Shown here: in pieces, positions 41,462 through 49,025 of the stretch
Layout of the letters: every line of letters begins with the position of its first letter
Numbering within the stretch: position 1 is the stretch's first letter
DNA from: Methanoregula sp.
GTDB lineage: Archaea; Halobacteriota; Methanomicrobia; Methanomicrobiales; Methanospirillaceae
DNA: 49,025 nt
Direction: 5' to 3'
Assembly: GCA_026394605.1 (NCBI GenBank)
Contig: JAPKXY010000045.1
Location: forward strand, 1-49,025
Program-made: the position numbers and the translations under genes
The notes under the pieces: model-generated
Databases searched by the model: none
What the model was told of the DNA's origin: nothing
What the model saw: only the letters and a program-made list of their open reading frames with translations

Positions 41462-41938
41462 ATGAAACTCATATTTATCCTCATTCCGACGTTCATCCTT
41501 CTCCTGCTGCTGGCATGCAGCGGGTGCACGAATACGCCGCAAACGCCGCCTGCAACGCCGGCGCCGACGACGGTACCCGCCAATACCGCAGCGCCGGTCA
41601 TAATCGCAACCCCCGAACCGCGCCGGACCCTGCCACCCGAGCAGAACGTCGATCTTGAGCTCACAAAAGACCGGACCTATTCGGAGATCGACCTTCTTTA
41701 TAACGGCGGTAAGGGCGAGATCTTCACCCAGAAAATTATGATGCGGGTCACCCGGTCTGATGGGCAGGTGATTGAGCAGGTGATGAGTGGCGGGAACAAG
41801 CCGAAGCGCGGTGATGAAATTGTCGTGCAGGGCACGCGGGGCAGCGACCGGTGCGAAGTGTATGTCACATCAGCCGGAACCACGTACAGGGTCATCGACC
41901 AGCCGCTCATAATTGGCGGGTTCTATAACGGCAACTGA
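41462..41938 (+). CDS. putative lipoprotein with short beta domain
   Basis: A 158-residue protein with lipobox signal ILLLLLACSGCT (Cys about 22). A Thr/Pro/Ala-rich spacer (about 23-55) follows, then a small domain with TYSEIDLLYNGGKGEIFTQK and QVIEQVMSGGNKPKRGDEIV, ending IIGGFYNGN. It would sit on the outer face of the membrane. I cannot name the family. It is convergent with the ABC permease genes. Confidence 0.7.
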   Translation: MKLIFILIPTFILLLLLACSGCTNTPQTPPATPAPTTVPANTAAPVIIATPEPRRTLPPEQNVDLELTKDRTYSEIDLLYNGGKGEIFTQKIMMRVTRSDGQVIEQVMSGGNKPKRGDEIVVQGTRGSDRCEVYVTSAGTTYRVIDQPLIIGGFYNGN

Positions 41939-41951
41939 TCGTTGTATCCGC

Positions 41952-41962
41952 TTTCTTTTTTT
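41952..41962 (+). terminator. T-rich terminator after the lipoprotein gene
   Basis: A pyrimidine stretch with eight consecutive T residues follows the lipoprotein stop by about 15 bp and meets the end of the opposing permease gene. Confidence 0.4.
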
Positions 41963-43050
41963 TATCCCGTATGGTGCTGGCGCCCGGTCTTCTCCGCATA
42001 CCACTGGGTGGCAACTGACAGGAGGGCACCGATGGCAATGACACCGGCAAGCACGATCCATTGCTCCATTCCCGCTGTTCCCACGGCAAGGCGGGTCAGC
42101 AGGTTGAGCGGGTTTGCGGGGAGGGCAAGGACGAAGAGGATCACGACCACGAGCGCCGTTGAGAAGATGAACTGTGCTGCAGTGCGTTCACGGTAATGCA
42201 GTGCGGTCAGCGCCCCAATCAGGATCGGGATACCGGACGAAAGGGTCACCATGAGCAGGATGAGCGGGACGTTCCTGATTGGAATGCCATTGATAAGGAG
42301 CAGCAGGAGCCACGCGCCTGCCTGGACGGGAACGAGCAGTTCGCATGCGAGGACCTTGCCCCAGATGATCTCAGCAAATGAAACCGGGGTTGAGATAAGT
42401 GTCTCGAGCGTCTCGTGCTGGTATTCCTCGGTGATCAGGTCGATGACGAGTGCGGAGGCGATGATCGCCGGCATGAAGACGAGCAGCGGGATTAAAAGCC
42501 CGTACACGAACTCGTAAAAGTCCCCACCGCCCCGTGACGGCGGGAGCTGGAGCGGAACGGGTCGTTCGCCCAGCCGTACAGCCCGCACCCCGCGCAGGTC
42601 TTTTTCGTATTTTAAAAAGATATCCTTGAGCTTCACGTTCACGATTGCGCTCTGCAGGTCGTTTTGCAGGGTATAGAGCGTGATCTTGACCGGGTCAACA
42701 GCATCCGGTGCTGTGTCAGGTGCGTAGATGACCGCAGCAAGTCTGCGCTCCTTTAACGCGGCAACCGCAGGGGAGAGATCCATATCATACACATTGAAGT
42801 CCGGGCTTGCATCGAGATACTCCCGCAGCGCCGAGTCATTGCCTGCGTATGCGATGCTGTACCTGAACCTCGAGTACTTTGAGAGGGACGAGGGGTCGTA
42901 CATCGAGGTGAGCCCGACCATCAGAAACGATGAGAACATCGCGACAAAGAGCTGGAGCAGCACTGCAAGAAGGATCGTCCGTTCGTTGAAAAGCCCGCGG
43001 AACTCCTTGTGCATGATGATGGTGAGGTGCCGTGCATTCATGTCAGCCAC
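41962..43050 (-). CDS. ABC-2 type transporter permease
   Basis: A 362-residue permease of the ABC-2/NatB type. One N-terminal helix (about 24-48), a large extracytoplasmic domain (about 50-190) and five further helices follow. The second half begins FVYGLLIPLLVFMPAIIASA and contains LITEEYQHETLETLISTPVS, the usual cytoplasmic loop text of this family. It lacks the PrsW part of its neighbour. Starts overlap the upstream permease by 13 bp (43038-43050). An ATP-binding partner is encoded 2.9 kb away on the opposite strand. Confidence 0.85.
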   Translation of the reverse strand: MADMNARHLTIIMHKEFRGLFNERTILLAVLLQLFVAMFSSFLMVGLTSMYDPSSLSKYSRFRYSIAYAGNDSALREYLDASPDFNVYDMDLSPAVAALKERRLAAVIYAPDTAPDAVDPVKITLYTLQNDLQSAIVNVKLKDIFLKYEKDLRGVRAVRLGERPVPLQLPPSRGGGDFYEFVYGLLIPLLVFMPAIIASALVIDLITEEYQHETLETLISTPVSFAEIIWGKVLACELLVPVQAGAWLLLLLINGIPIRNVPLILLMVTLSSGIPILIGALTALHYRERTAAQFIFSTALVVVILFVLALPANPLNLLTRLAVGTAGMEQWIVLAGVIAIGALLSVATQWYAEKTGRQHHTG

Positions 43051-44843
43051 CCCAGGATGAAGTAGAGGTTATACAGGCAGTGGACCGCGGTTGCCGCGAC
43101 GAGACCGGGCACAAGTCCCGCCCTGCCCCAGAATTTCAGGGCGCAGGCTACGATAAAGACGCCGGCAAAGTGCAGCGCAAGCGGCATCCAGAGCACACCG
43201 AGCGATAAGAAGAGGATGCTCCCGAAGATCGATTCGGTGATCTGGGTGAGGGTGATGAATAACAGGAGTTTTTCACCGACAAGAAATCCGATCGCTGTCG
43301 CGGCGCATGCAAAAAAAAGGTTTTTCCATGACAGGAATGCGGTGTCCTGCTCAGAGAGGGTGTAGATGCCGATCGCTTTTACCAGTTCCTCGATTTCTGC
43401 GGCAAATATCAGGAGCAGGAGAAGCGAGTACGGCATGGGCAGGTTGAAGAAGAGTACGAGGCACATCAGCTGCACCATGAAGACGAACGGGATGGCAAAC
43501 CCGTTTAAGAGGAAGAGGGAGACAAAGGGGTGGGTTCTGGAAAGGCTTTCGGCAATAAACTCGCGGATCCGTATCAGCAGGCGCTTTTCGGAAAAGAGCT
43601 GTTCTTCCTTGAAGTTTGCCACCGCGACATAGAAGAGCACGGCTGATGTCAGCCAGAAGAGCGATGTGGAGAAGAGGTAGTCGGTGAAGGTGTATGCCGT
43701 GCCCTGCAGGGTAAGGATGATTAGCGTCAGGGGGGAGATCAGACTGATCACGTGGACGTTGGCAAAGATGGAAGGAAAGAAGAGGTATGAGGTGGCGACA
43801 GTGGAGAAGAAAATGGATATAAACGAGAGTTCCTTGAAACTGCGCGAGACCATGCCGATGATGAGCGCATTGGCTAAAAAGAAGAAGATGACCGGGATGA
43901 GCGGCAGCATGATGAGCAGCGATGCTTTGAGGTACACGGTGAGTGCGGCAGAAATGGCGATCATGCCGATCAGATACGGGAGCACCTTGCCAATGATGAT
44001 TGATGTGGTTTTGACCGGTGTGGAGAGGAGGACTTCCCCTTTTCGCTCGATCCGCTCGTTCATGATGCTCATCATGAAGAACTGGGACGTGAAGTAGAGC
44101 GGGAAGATGAAGACGAAGATCAATATGATGGAATCGAAAGGCAGCGGGGGCGAGAGCTGGGAGGGCGTCCTGAACCTGCCTGTCGCAGTGTCAGAGGAAA
44201 GCATGTCGGTGTACCGTGAGATCTGGGAGTTTGCTGTCTCCGACTTTGCCAGTTCCCTGCGCAGGTCCTCTTTTGAGAACCCGAGTGCGGGTGACGGGCT
44301 GGGGATCGCACGCACTTCACCTTCCGGGACAGGCGCAACAGCACCGGGGCGTGCAGAGATGTACTGCCCGCTCTGGGTAGCGAGAAAGTCCAGCTCGGAC
44401 TTGACGCTCTGGATATCGATCCAGAGCGGGTAGGCGGCATAGAGATCGTCCTGCCGGTTATACACGCGGTTGGTGTACTTCGCGTAATCGCGCTCGACCG
44501 TTTTGAGCGCCGATTTTGCCCGTTCGGTATCGCTTCCGTACACCTTTCCCTCCATGACGACAATGTCGAACGCCTGCCTGTTCTGCTCCAGTGTCGCACG
44601 GTCGAGCTGGTATACCGAGAACCGGTTGTCGCTTGCGAGGAGCTGGGCGATGGCGGGGTCATCCACCCCCGCTTCGTACATCCCGTCCTGCAGGTGCATG
44701 CCGCTCTGTGCGGCGAACCCGGTGACGAGAATCAATAATACGAAGAGGACGATTGCGAGCGGGAGCGTATCTTTACTCATCTGCGTGAGTGTCCGTTTGA
44801 CTTCCCATCGCGCGATGGTGGCGATGTCTGTGAGTGCGCCCAT
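43038..44843 (-). CDS. ABC-2 permease fused to a PrsW/CPBP-like membrane protease domain
   Basis: A 601-residue membrane protein. The N-terminal half has one helix (about 29-46), a long extracytoplasmic domain (47-235) and permease helices with IMNERIERKGEVLLSTPVKT (ABC-2 family loop). The C-terminal part (about 435-601) carries a PrsW/CPBP-type motif set. It comprises E485/E486 and K489 in AAEIEELVK, G519-x3-GE (E524), H558 in ALHFAGVF and H588 with N592 in AVHCLYNLYFI. In PrsW and CPBP membrane proteins these acidic and His residues line the intramembrane active site. The two activities in one chain suggest cleavage linked to export. Active-site residues appear complete; activity is untested. 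Confidence 0.85.
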   Translation of the reverse strand: MGALTDIATIARWEVKRTLTQMSKDTLPLAIVLFVLLILVTGFAAQSGMHLQDGMYEAGVDDPAIAQLLASDNRFSVYQLDRATLEQNRQAFDIVVMEGKVYGSDTERAKSALKTVERDYAKYTNRVYNRQDDLYAAYPLWIDIQSVKSELDFLATQSGQYISARPGAVAPVPEGEVRAIPSPSPALGFSKEDLRRELAKSETANSQISRYTDMLSSDTATGRFRTPSQLSPPLPFDSIILIFVFIFPLYFTSQFFMMSIMNERIERKGEVLLSTPVKTTSIIIGKVLPYLIGMIAISAALTVYLKASLLIMLPLIPVIFFFLANALIIGMVSRSFKELSFISIFFSTVATSYLFFPSIFANVHVISLISPLTLIILTLQGTAYTFTDYLFSTSLFWLTSAVLFYVAVANFKEEQLFSEKRLLIRIREFIAESLSRTHPFVSLFLLNGFAIPFVFMVQLMCLVLFFNLPMPYSLLLLLIFAAEIEELVKAIGIYTLSEQDTAFLSWKNLFFACAATAIGFLVGEKLLLFITLTQITESIFGSILFLSLGVLWMPLALHFAGVFIVACALKFWGRAGLVPGLVAATAVHCLYNLYFILGWLT

Positions 44844-45026
44844 ACACGATCCCGCCTGCGGTCATGCCGGCAACGCCATAAGGGGCTGTGCCTGAATGGT
44901 CCTCCTGCGTCCTGATAGAATTATACAATACTCACACAGGGCACAAAAAAACCCATCCATGCTGACAGGTACACGTGCATATGTGCTGCGATCACTCTAT
45001 CAGCTTGAATCGCGCTTCTTTTATGT

Positions 45027-45875
45027 ATGGCGGGACTATCGCTCCGGGTGCTTGTGGATAACACAACGCTCACCGACCGGTTTTTTATCGGTGAACCCGG
45101 GTTGTCGATCTACCTTGAATGCGGGGGAAAGAGAATCCTGTTTGACACAGGATATTCCGGTGCATTTCTCGCCAATGCAGAAAAGATGGGTATCAACCTC
45201 CTTGACCTCGATCTCGTGGTGCTTTCTCATGGGCACATCGACCACACCGGCGGACTGCCGTTCCTCCTCCGGGCATTGATGGAAGCATCCCGTGAGGAGC
45301 GGCCGCACCGTGTGCCCACAATTATCGCCCACCCGCACTGTTTCTACCCGCGCCCGATGCCGCATGTCGGGGATATCGGTTCACCGGTCAATGAGGCAAA
45401 GATTCTGCGCCAGTGCCCGGTCACGACCAGCAAAAAGCCCCTCTGGCTGACCGGCGACCTCGTTTTCCTCGGTGAAATTGACAGAACTATGGACATAATT
45501 CCGGATCGTGACAAAAAGCGCACCATCATTACCCCCGATGGCCCACAGCCAGACTGCCTGCTTGATGATTCGGCGCTTGTATACCTGTCCAACCAGGGGC
45601 TCGTGATCATCACCGGCTGTTCTCATGCCGGCATTGCAAACATCATCGCATATGCCAAAAAGATCGGCGTCAATCAGCGCATTCGCGATGTAATCGGGGG
45701 GCTTCATTTGAAAGAATCGGATCATGAAACGCTGGAGGGAACACTATCATACTTACAAAGCGTCCATCCTGCAGCTCTCCACCCCTGCCACTGCACGTCG
45801 CTTGCGGCAAAGACAGCCCTTGCCGCTGTTGCGCCGGTGGGGGAGGTCGGGGTCGGGCTTACGCTCGACTATTGA
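45027..45875 (+). CDS. COG1237 metallo-beta-lactamase-fold hydrolase
   Basis: A 282-residue MBL-fold enzyme: LRVLVDNTTLTDRFFIGEPG, KRILFDTGYSGAF, the metal motif SHGHIDHTGGL (H-x-H-x-D-H), TGCSHAGIANII and LHPCHCTSLAA. COG1237 includes the archaeal protein annotated as the pterin/beta-RFAP joining enzyme of methanopterin synthesis. That annotation is weakly supported by biochemistry across the family, so I give the fold with confidence and the reaction tentatively. The start is the first ATG of the frame after a gap from the divergent permease operon. Confidence 0.85.
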   Translation: MAGLSLRVLVDNTTLTDRFFIGEPGLSIYLECGGKRILFDTGYSGAFLANAEKMGINLLDLDLVVLSHGHIDHTGGLPFLLRALMEASREERPHRVPTIIAHPHCFYPRPMPHVGDIGSPVNEAKILRQCPVTTSKKPLWLTGDLVFLGEIDRTMDIIPDRDKKRTIITPDGPQPDCLLDDSALVYLSNQGLVIITGCSHAGIANIIAYAKKIGVNQRIRDVIGGLHLKESDHETLEGTLSYLQSVHPAALHPCHCTSLAAKTALAAVAPVGEVGVGLTLDY

Positions 45876-45950
45876 GACGATGTGTGGGTATGCACCAACC
45901 GAACCTATATCTGGATTCCTGAATACCTCACTATGAACCTGTGACCTGCC

Positions 45951-46841
45951 ATGATCACTGCACATAACCTTGTCAAGAACTATGATGGCTTCACCGCACT
46001 CGACAACGTCAGCTTCGAGTTCGAGGACGGCGAGATCTTCGGGATTATCGGGCACAACGGTGCGGGCAAAACAACGCTCCTCAAGATCATGGCGGGGCTG
46101 ATCGCACCGACCTCCGGCACGCTGCAGGTCAATGATATCGACGTAGTCAGCGACCCGCTCGCGCTCAAAGGGATGCTCGGCTATCTTCCCGAGGAATCCC
46201 GGCTCTACGAGACGATGACGGTTGAAAATTACCTCGCGTTCTTTGGCGAGATTTATGGACTTTCAGCGCACACAATCCGCGAGCGCAGCCGGCAGCTCCT
46301 CGCCGTCCTCTCGCTGGAGCCCAACGGTAAGAAGATCGGGGAGTTTTCCAAGGGTATGAAGCGCAAGGCAGCGATCGCACGATCGCTCATCCATGACCCG
46401 AAACTGCTCATCTACGATGAGGCGACCAGCGGGCTCGACCCTATGACTTCACGGTTCATTGCCGACTACCTGCGCACGCTCAGGCGCGACAAAAAGACGG
46501 TCATCCTCTCCGCACACAACCTCTTCCAGGTGGAGGCGATCTGCGACAAGGTGATGATCCTGCGCCGTGGGCAGATGGTCGCGTTCGGCAGCATGTCCCA
46601 GCTCCGCGAACAGTTCGGTTCGCTCACGTACACGATCTTTTTTTCCATTGATGATCCGGGCAGGCTGCTGGGGCACTTCAGGACCTACCGGCAGGAGGAG
46701 GGGTTCTATATCTGCTCCGCAGAGGACATGAAGGAGCTCAACGAGTGCACCGCGCTCATCACTGAGGCGGGAGGCAAGGTGGAGAAGATCGAGTCGCGCT
46801 ACCCGTCGCTCGAAGAGATGCTGGTGAAGATCGGGAAGTAA
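45951..46841 (+). CDS. ABC transporter ATP-binding protein
   Basis: A 296-residue ATPase: Walker A GHNGAGKTTLLKIMAGLIAP, Q-loop region LGYLPEESRLYE, signature FSKGMKRKAAIARSLI (non-canonical LSGGQ form), Walker B LLIYDEATSGLDP and the His switch ILSAHN. It resembles the NatA/CcmA group that works with ABC-2 permeases. The two permeases upstream are on the opposite strand, so the transporter would be made from two divergent units. The start follows the MBL gene by 75 bp. Confidence 0.93.
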   Translation: MITAHNLVKNYDGFTALDNVSFEFEDGEIFGIIGHNGAGKTTLLKIMAGLIAPTSGTLQVNDIDVVSDPLALKGMLGYLPEESRLYETMTVENYLAFFGEIYGLSAHTIRERSRQLLAVLSLEPNGKKIGEFSKGMKRKAAIARSLIHDPKLLIYDEATSGLDPMTSRFIADYLRTLRRDKKTVILSAHNLFQVEAICDKVMILRRGQMVAFGSMSQLREQFGSLTYTIFFSIDDPGRLLGHFRTYRQEEGFYICSAEDMKELNECTALITEAGGKVEKIESRYPSLEEMLVKIGK

Positions 46842-46960
46842 CGATCCCGCTCACCGATTTTTCGTCCCCCGCCCATAGTATCTATAGGCGAGCGCACTGA
46901 ATACCCGTACTTCCGGTGTATCGAAAAATTTAAAATCCTTCAGAATGATGCATCCTGCAT

Positions 46961-47605
46961 ATGGCAACGGGAGTGAGCTTCTGGGAGAGGATTGCCAGCG
47001 TCTATGACGGAGGTGTTGACTATATTCTCGGGAACAACCTGCGGCTGATCGTGCTGGATAAACTAAAAAAAGAGCAGCACCTGGGCCGGACCGTGGAGTT
47101 CGGCTGTGGGACTGGCTACTTCACCCCGCTCCTTGCGGAGTTGTCTGAGAGCGTAGTAGCGACCGATATTACAGAATCGATGCTGGATCGGACCCGAGAA
47201 CGGGTCAAAGGGCTTTCCACCGTCACGGTCCTGCGAGAAGACTGCGAGAAGACTACGTTTCTACCTGCGTCATTTGATACGGCCTTTCTGGGATTTACCT
47301 TCCAATTGGTGGACGGTCCAATGACGGTTGCGGAGATCCAGCGACTCCTGAAGCCCGGAGGAAGGCTCATCCTCGCCATACCTACGATGGAGGGGCTCCG
47401 TCTCTCTGACAAGCTGCTGTGCATCATGCGGAATTACCGCACCTACGGGACGATCAAGCCTCCGGGTACGAAGCTCTACACATACAGGTCGCTCCCGCCC
47501 CTGATCACCCAGGGAGGATTCAAGGTACTCGATGTTGAGCAGCTTACTGACCCAGCCCATCCTGGTGGATTCTCTGGACTCTACGTCCGGGCTGTAAAAA
47601 TATAA
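46961..47605 (+). CDS. class I SAM-dependent methyltransferase
   Basis: A 214-residue methyltransferase: motif I TVEFGCGTGYFTPLLAELSE, the acidic end of strand 2 VATDITESMLD, and motif IV-V DTAFLGFTFQLVDG. The post-motif segment is LLKPGGRLILAIPTMEGLR. The rest (GTKLYTYRSLPPLI) suggests a small lipid- or metabolite-type acceptor. Nothing nearby specifies the substrate. It may be in the same transcript as the ABC ATPase, 120 bp away. The TATA-like sequence at 46927-46932 (AAATTTAAAA) argues for its own promoter. Confidence 0.88.
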   Translation: MATGVSFWERIASVYDGGVDYILGNNLRLIVLDKLKKEQHLGRTVEFGCGTGYFTPLLAELSESVVATDITESMLDRTRERVKGLSTVTVLREDCEKTTFLPASFDTAFLGFTFQLVDGPMTVAEIQRLLKPGGRLILAIPTMEGLRLSDKLLCIMRNYRTYGTIKPPGTKLYTYRSLPPLITQGGFKVLDVEQLTDPAHPGGFSGLYVRAVKI

Positions 47606-47621
47606 GTCTCAAAGCTTTGCC

Positions 47622-47628
47622 TTTTTTT
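47622..47628 (+). terminator. T-run between convergent genes
   Basis: Seven T residues lie 17 bp after the methyltransferase stop codon, in the 34-bp space between convergent genes. It is a likely terminator. Confidence 0.45.
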
Positions 47629-47639
47629 AAACTCCCACC

Positions 47640-49025
47640 TCACGCCACCCGGACAACCGCCCCGCAGTTGCGTGCGTGAGTGATGAAGGTAGTGCCGCCG
47701 CACCAGTCCTTCATAAACGCGTCTGCCGCCTCTTTTACCGCTGTTACATTAGTATCGCAGAATGCATAGAGTGCGGGTCCAAAGGAGCTCATACCGGCGC
47801 CGGCAGCGCCGGAATTCCGCATCACATCGAGAAGTTCCCTGATCTGTGGGGGTTGCAGGCCCAGCTCGACTTTCTTGAACCCGAGATTCTGCACTGCATT
47901 GATGGACGAGCCGAACACATCGAGGTCACGCTCCACGAGCGCGGGCAGCATCCGCATCAGCACCTCGTGGCAGAGCGCCCGCACCTCATTCGCCGGCACC
48001 GGGCAGTATTGCCGGAAGATGTCCGCCTCACGGGTACCGCTCGCCCCGGGTGGGGTAGCAGGGACCGCAACAAGGATGCCCCAGTCTTTTGGCACTTCAT
48101 GGTGCACGATTACCGGTGCCGGGCGGATACCTTTGCTTGCTGACGACGGGGCAAACCCTGTTTTCTCCTGTTCGGGCCCGAACCTGTGCCCCCCATCAAT
48201 GATGAACCCGCCAACTTCGAATGCTGCAGTGCCGATACCGGACGTGCCGCCACGGCCGACCAGCTGTGCGAGAGCGGTCACAGTCAGCTGCCGGCCATAG
48301 AGCTCACAGATCGCCCGTGCGGTTGCAAGCGCGAGCTGCGATCCGCTCCCGAGCCCCGTATGGGCAGGGTAAAGCTTCCGCACCTTAATTGCGGCACTGC
48401 TCCCTGCACGGATACCCTCAAGTACACATCGGGCGATATCCCTGACCTGATCCCTTGTTGTATTGTCGCAACCTGAAACCTCAAGCTCCGGGCTCTGCCG
48501 CGCTTCGATCAGGATGCGCGGGTCATCAAGCGCAATCCCGATCCCCCCGTCCACTCTCCCGGACCCTCCATGCATGTCGATCAGCGACACGTGGATGCGC
48601 GACGGGGTCTCGACAATGACCCGCCGCTCATCAAGGAACCTGTTGTAAGGGAACTGCTCCTCGATAAAGATCAGGGGCTCGTTGTTGTGGATGATCCGGT
48701 ACTGCCGGCAGAGAAGGGGTTCGTTCCGGCAGATCGAAAACGTCCTGCTCGCTTCGTCACCCGCGAAATCAACACGGGCATTGAGGATCTCCCGCCGCGC
48801 CTCAATCCGGTGGTGCCGGATAATTTTTCCGATAGGAATATCCGCTTTCATCAGGTCTTCCCTGAATGATGGCGGGAGCCGGGCAAGGGGCGTGTCTGAT
48901 ATCGCATAGATCAGCACATCGCCGGTTCCTGTCTCTTTGAGTTCAACAATCCGGTGATTCACGGATTCGCCCTGCGCAATATTCAGGCGTTCTGCCGTAA
49001 CGGCATCTGCTTTTATAATCTCCTG
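47640..49025 (-). CDS. chorismate lyase-like (DUF98) / beta-RFAP synthase fusion, 5' end outside window
   Basis: The minus-strand frame stays open to the window edge, so it is 5' partial with at least 461 codons visible; GTG at 48962 is not the true start. The edge-proximal part reads ADAVTAERLNIAQGESVNHR, VLIYAISDTPLARLPPSFRE and KADIPIGKIIRHHRIEARRE, the DUF98 chorismate lyase signature. Chorismate lyase makes 4-hydroxybenzoate. After about residue 110 a GHMP fold begins: VIVETPSRIHVSLIDMHGGS, KLYPAHTGLGSGSQLALATA, GRGGTSGIGTAAFEVGGFII and GAAGAGMSSFGPALYAF. This is beta-RFAP synthase, which joins a hydroxy/aminobenzoate to PRPP in methanopterin synthesis. The fusion puts the precursor maker and user in one chain. 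Confidence 0.87.
   Translation of the reverse strand, partial: QEIIKADAVTAERLNIAQGESVNHRIVELKETGTGDVLIYAISDTPLARLPPSFREDLMKADIPIGKIIRHHRIEARREILNARVDFAGDEASRTFSICRNEPLLCRQYRIIHNNEPLIFIEEQFPYNRFLDERRVIVETPSRIHVSLIDMHGGSGRVDGGIGIALDDPRILIEARQSPELEVSGCDNTTRDQVRDIARCVLEGIRAGSSAAIKVRKLYPAHTGLGSGSQLALATARAICELYGRQLTVTALAQLVGRGGTSGIGTAAFEVGGFIIDGGHRFGPEQEKTGFAPSSASKGIRPAPVIVHHEVPKDWGILVAVPATPPGASGTREADIFRQYCPVPANEVRALCHEVLMRMLPALVERDLDVFGSSINAVQNLGFKKVELGLQPPQIRELLDVMRNSGAAGAGMSSFGPALYAFCDTNVTAVKEAADAFMKDWCGGTTFITHARNCGAVVRVA

Overview
The window is archaeal, almost certainly from a hydrogenotrophic methanogen of the order Methanomicrobiales (Methanoregula-like; the genus is a guess). The evidence is TFB, ribosomal proteins S8e and S6e, aIF5B, SRP19 and Gar1. 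It also includes Rio2, a cupin-type glucose-6-phosphate isomerase and an NrpR regulatory domain. A methanopterin-pathway GHMP kinase (beta-RFAP synthase) and short TATA-box promoters sit close to start codons. Most of the window is dense, moderately GC-rich coding DNA. Two AT-richer, gene-poor stretches (about 3.26-5.5 kb and 31.8-34.7 kb) carry gene remnants and unusual repeats.

Layout. 0-3.3 kb: 3' part of pgk, rlmH, a MacroD-like protein and a small membrane protein. 3.3-5.5 kb: a variable patch with a ghost reading frame, a C-rich palindromic repeat array, an AT-rich membrane protein with a possible His/Cys caspase-like domain, a methyltransferase tail and an orphan antitoxin. 5.5-20.9 kb: housekeeping genes. 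These are class II lysS, a flavin disulfide oxidoreductase, an NrpR domain protein, a TrmB regulator divergent from a surface protein, cPGI, nadE, a two-RCK K+ channel and a tRNA thiolation protein. They continue with the rio2-DUF460-thiL run. 20.9-24.6 kb: four tRNA-Ala-like sequences (two intact, two decayed) interleaved with a ThiC homologue and a PEGA surface protein. 24.6-31.6 kb: information-processing genes (tfb, gar1, PHP, srp19, hypB, S8e, DUF2240, S6e, aIF5B). 31.7-34.7 kb: tRNA-His followed by a degraded AT-rich island with a surface-protein remnant, a lipoprotein and mscL.

34.7-41.9 kb: a polyphosphate operon (ppk1 plus a CHAD-HD fusion), a frameshifted membrane protein behind a GNAT gene, an AlkD-like protein, a SemiSWEET, an RDD protein and a lipoprotein. 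41.9-49.0 kb: an ABC exporter split over two divergent units, a COG1237 metallo-beta-lactamase-fold hydrolase, a methyltransferase, and the 3' part of a chorismate lyase/beta-RFAP synthase fusion.

The most interesting items are five. One is the ABC-2 permease fused to a PrsW-like membrane protease. One is the chorismate lyase/beta-RFAP synthase fusion that links two methanopterin steps. The others are the ppk1/CHAD-HD pair, the C-rich palindromic array beside a membrane-anchored putative caspase-like protein, and the decaying tRNA-Ala family. All functional calls come from reading motifs by eye; no database search was run.
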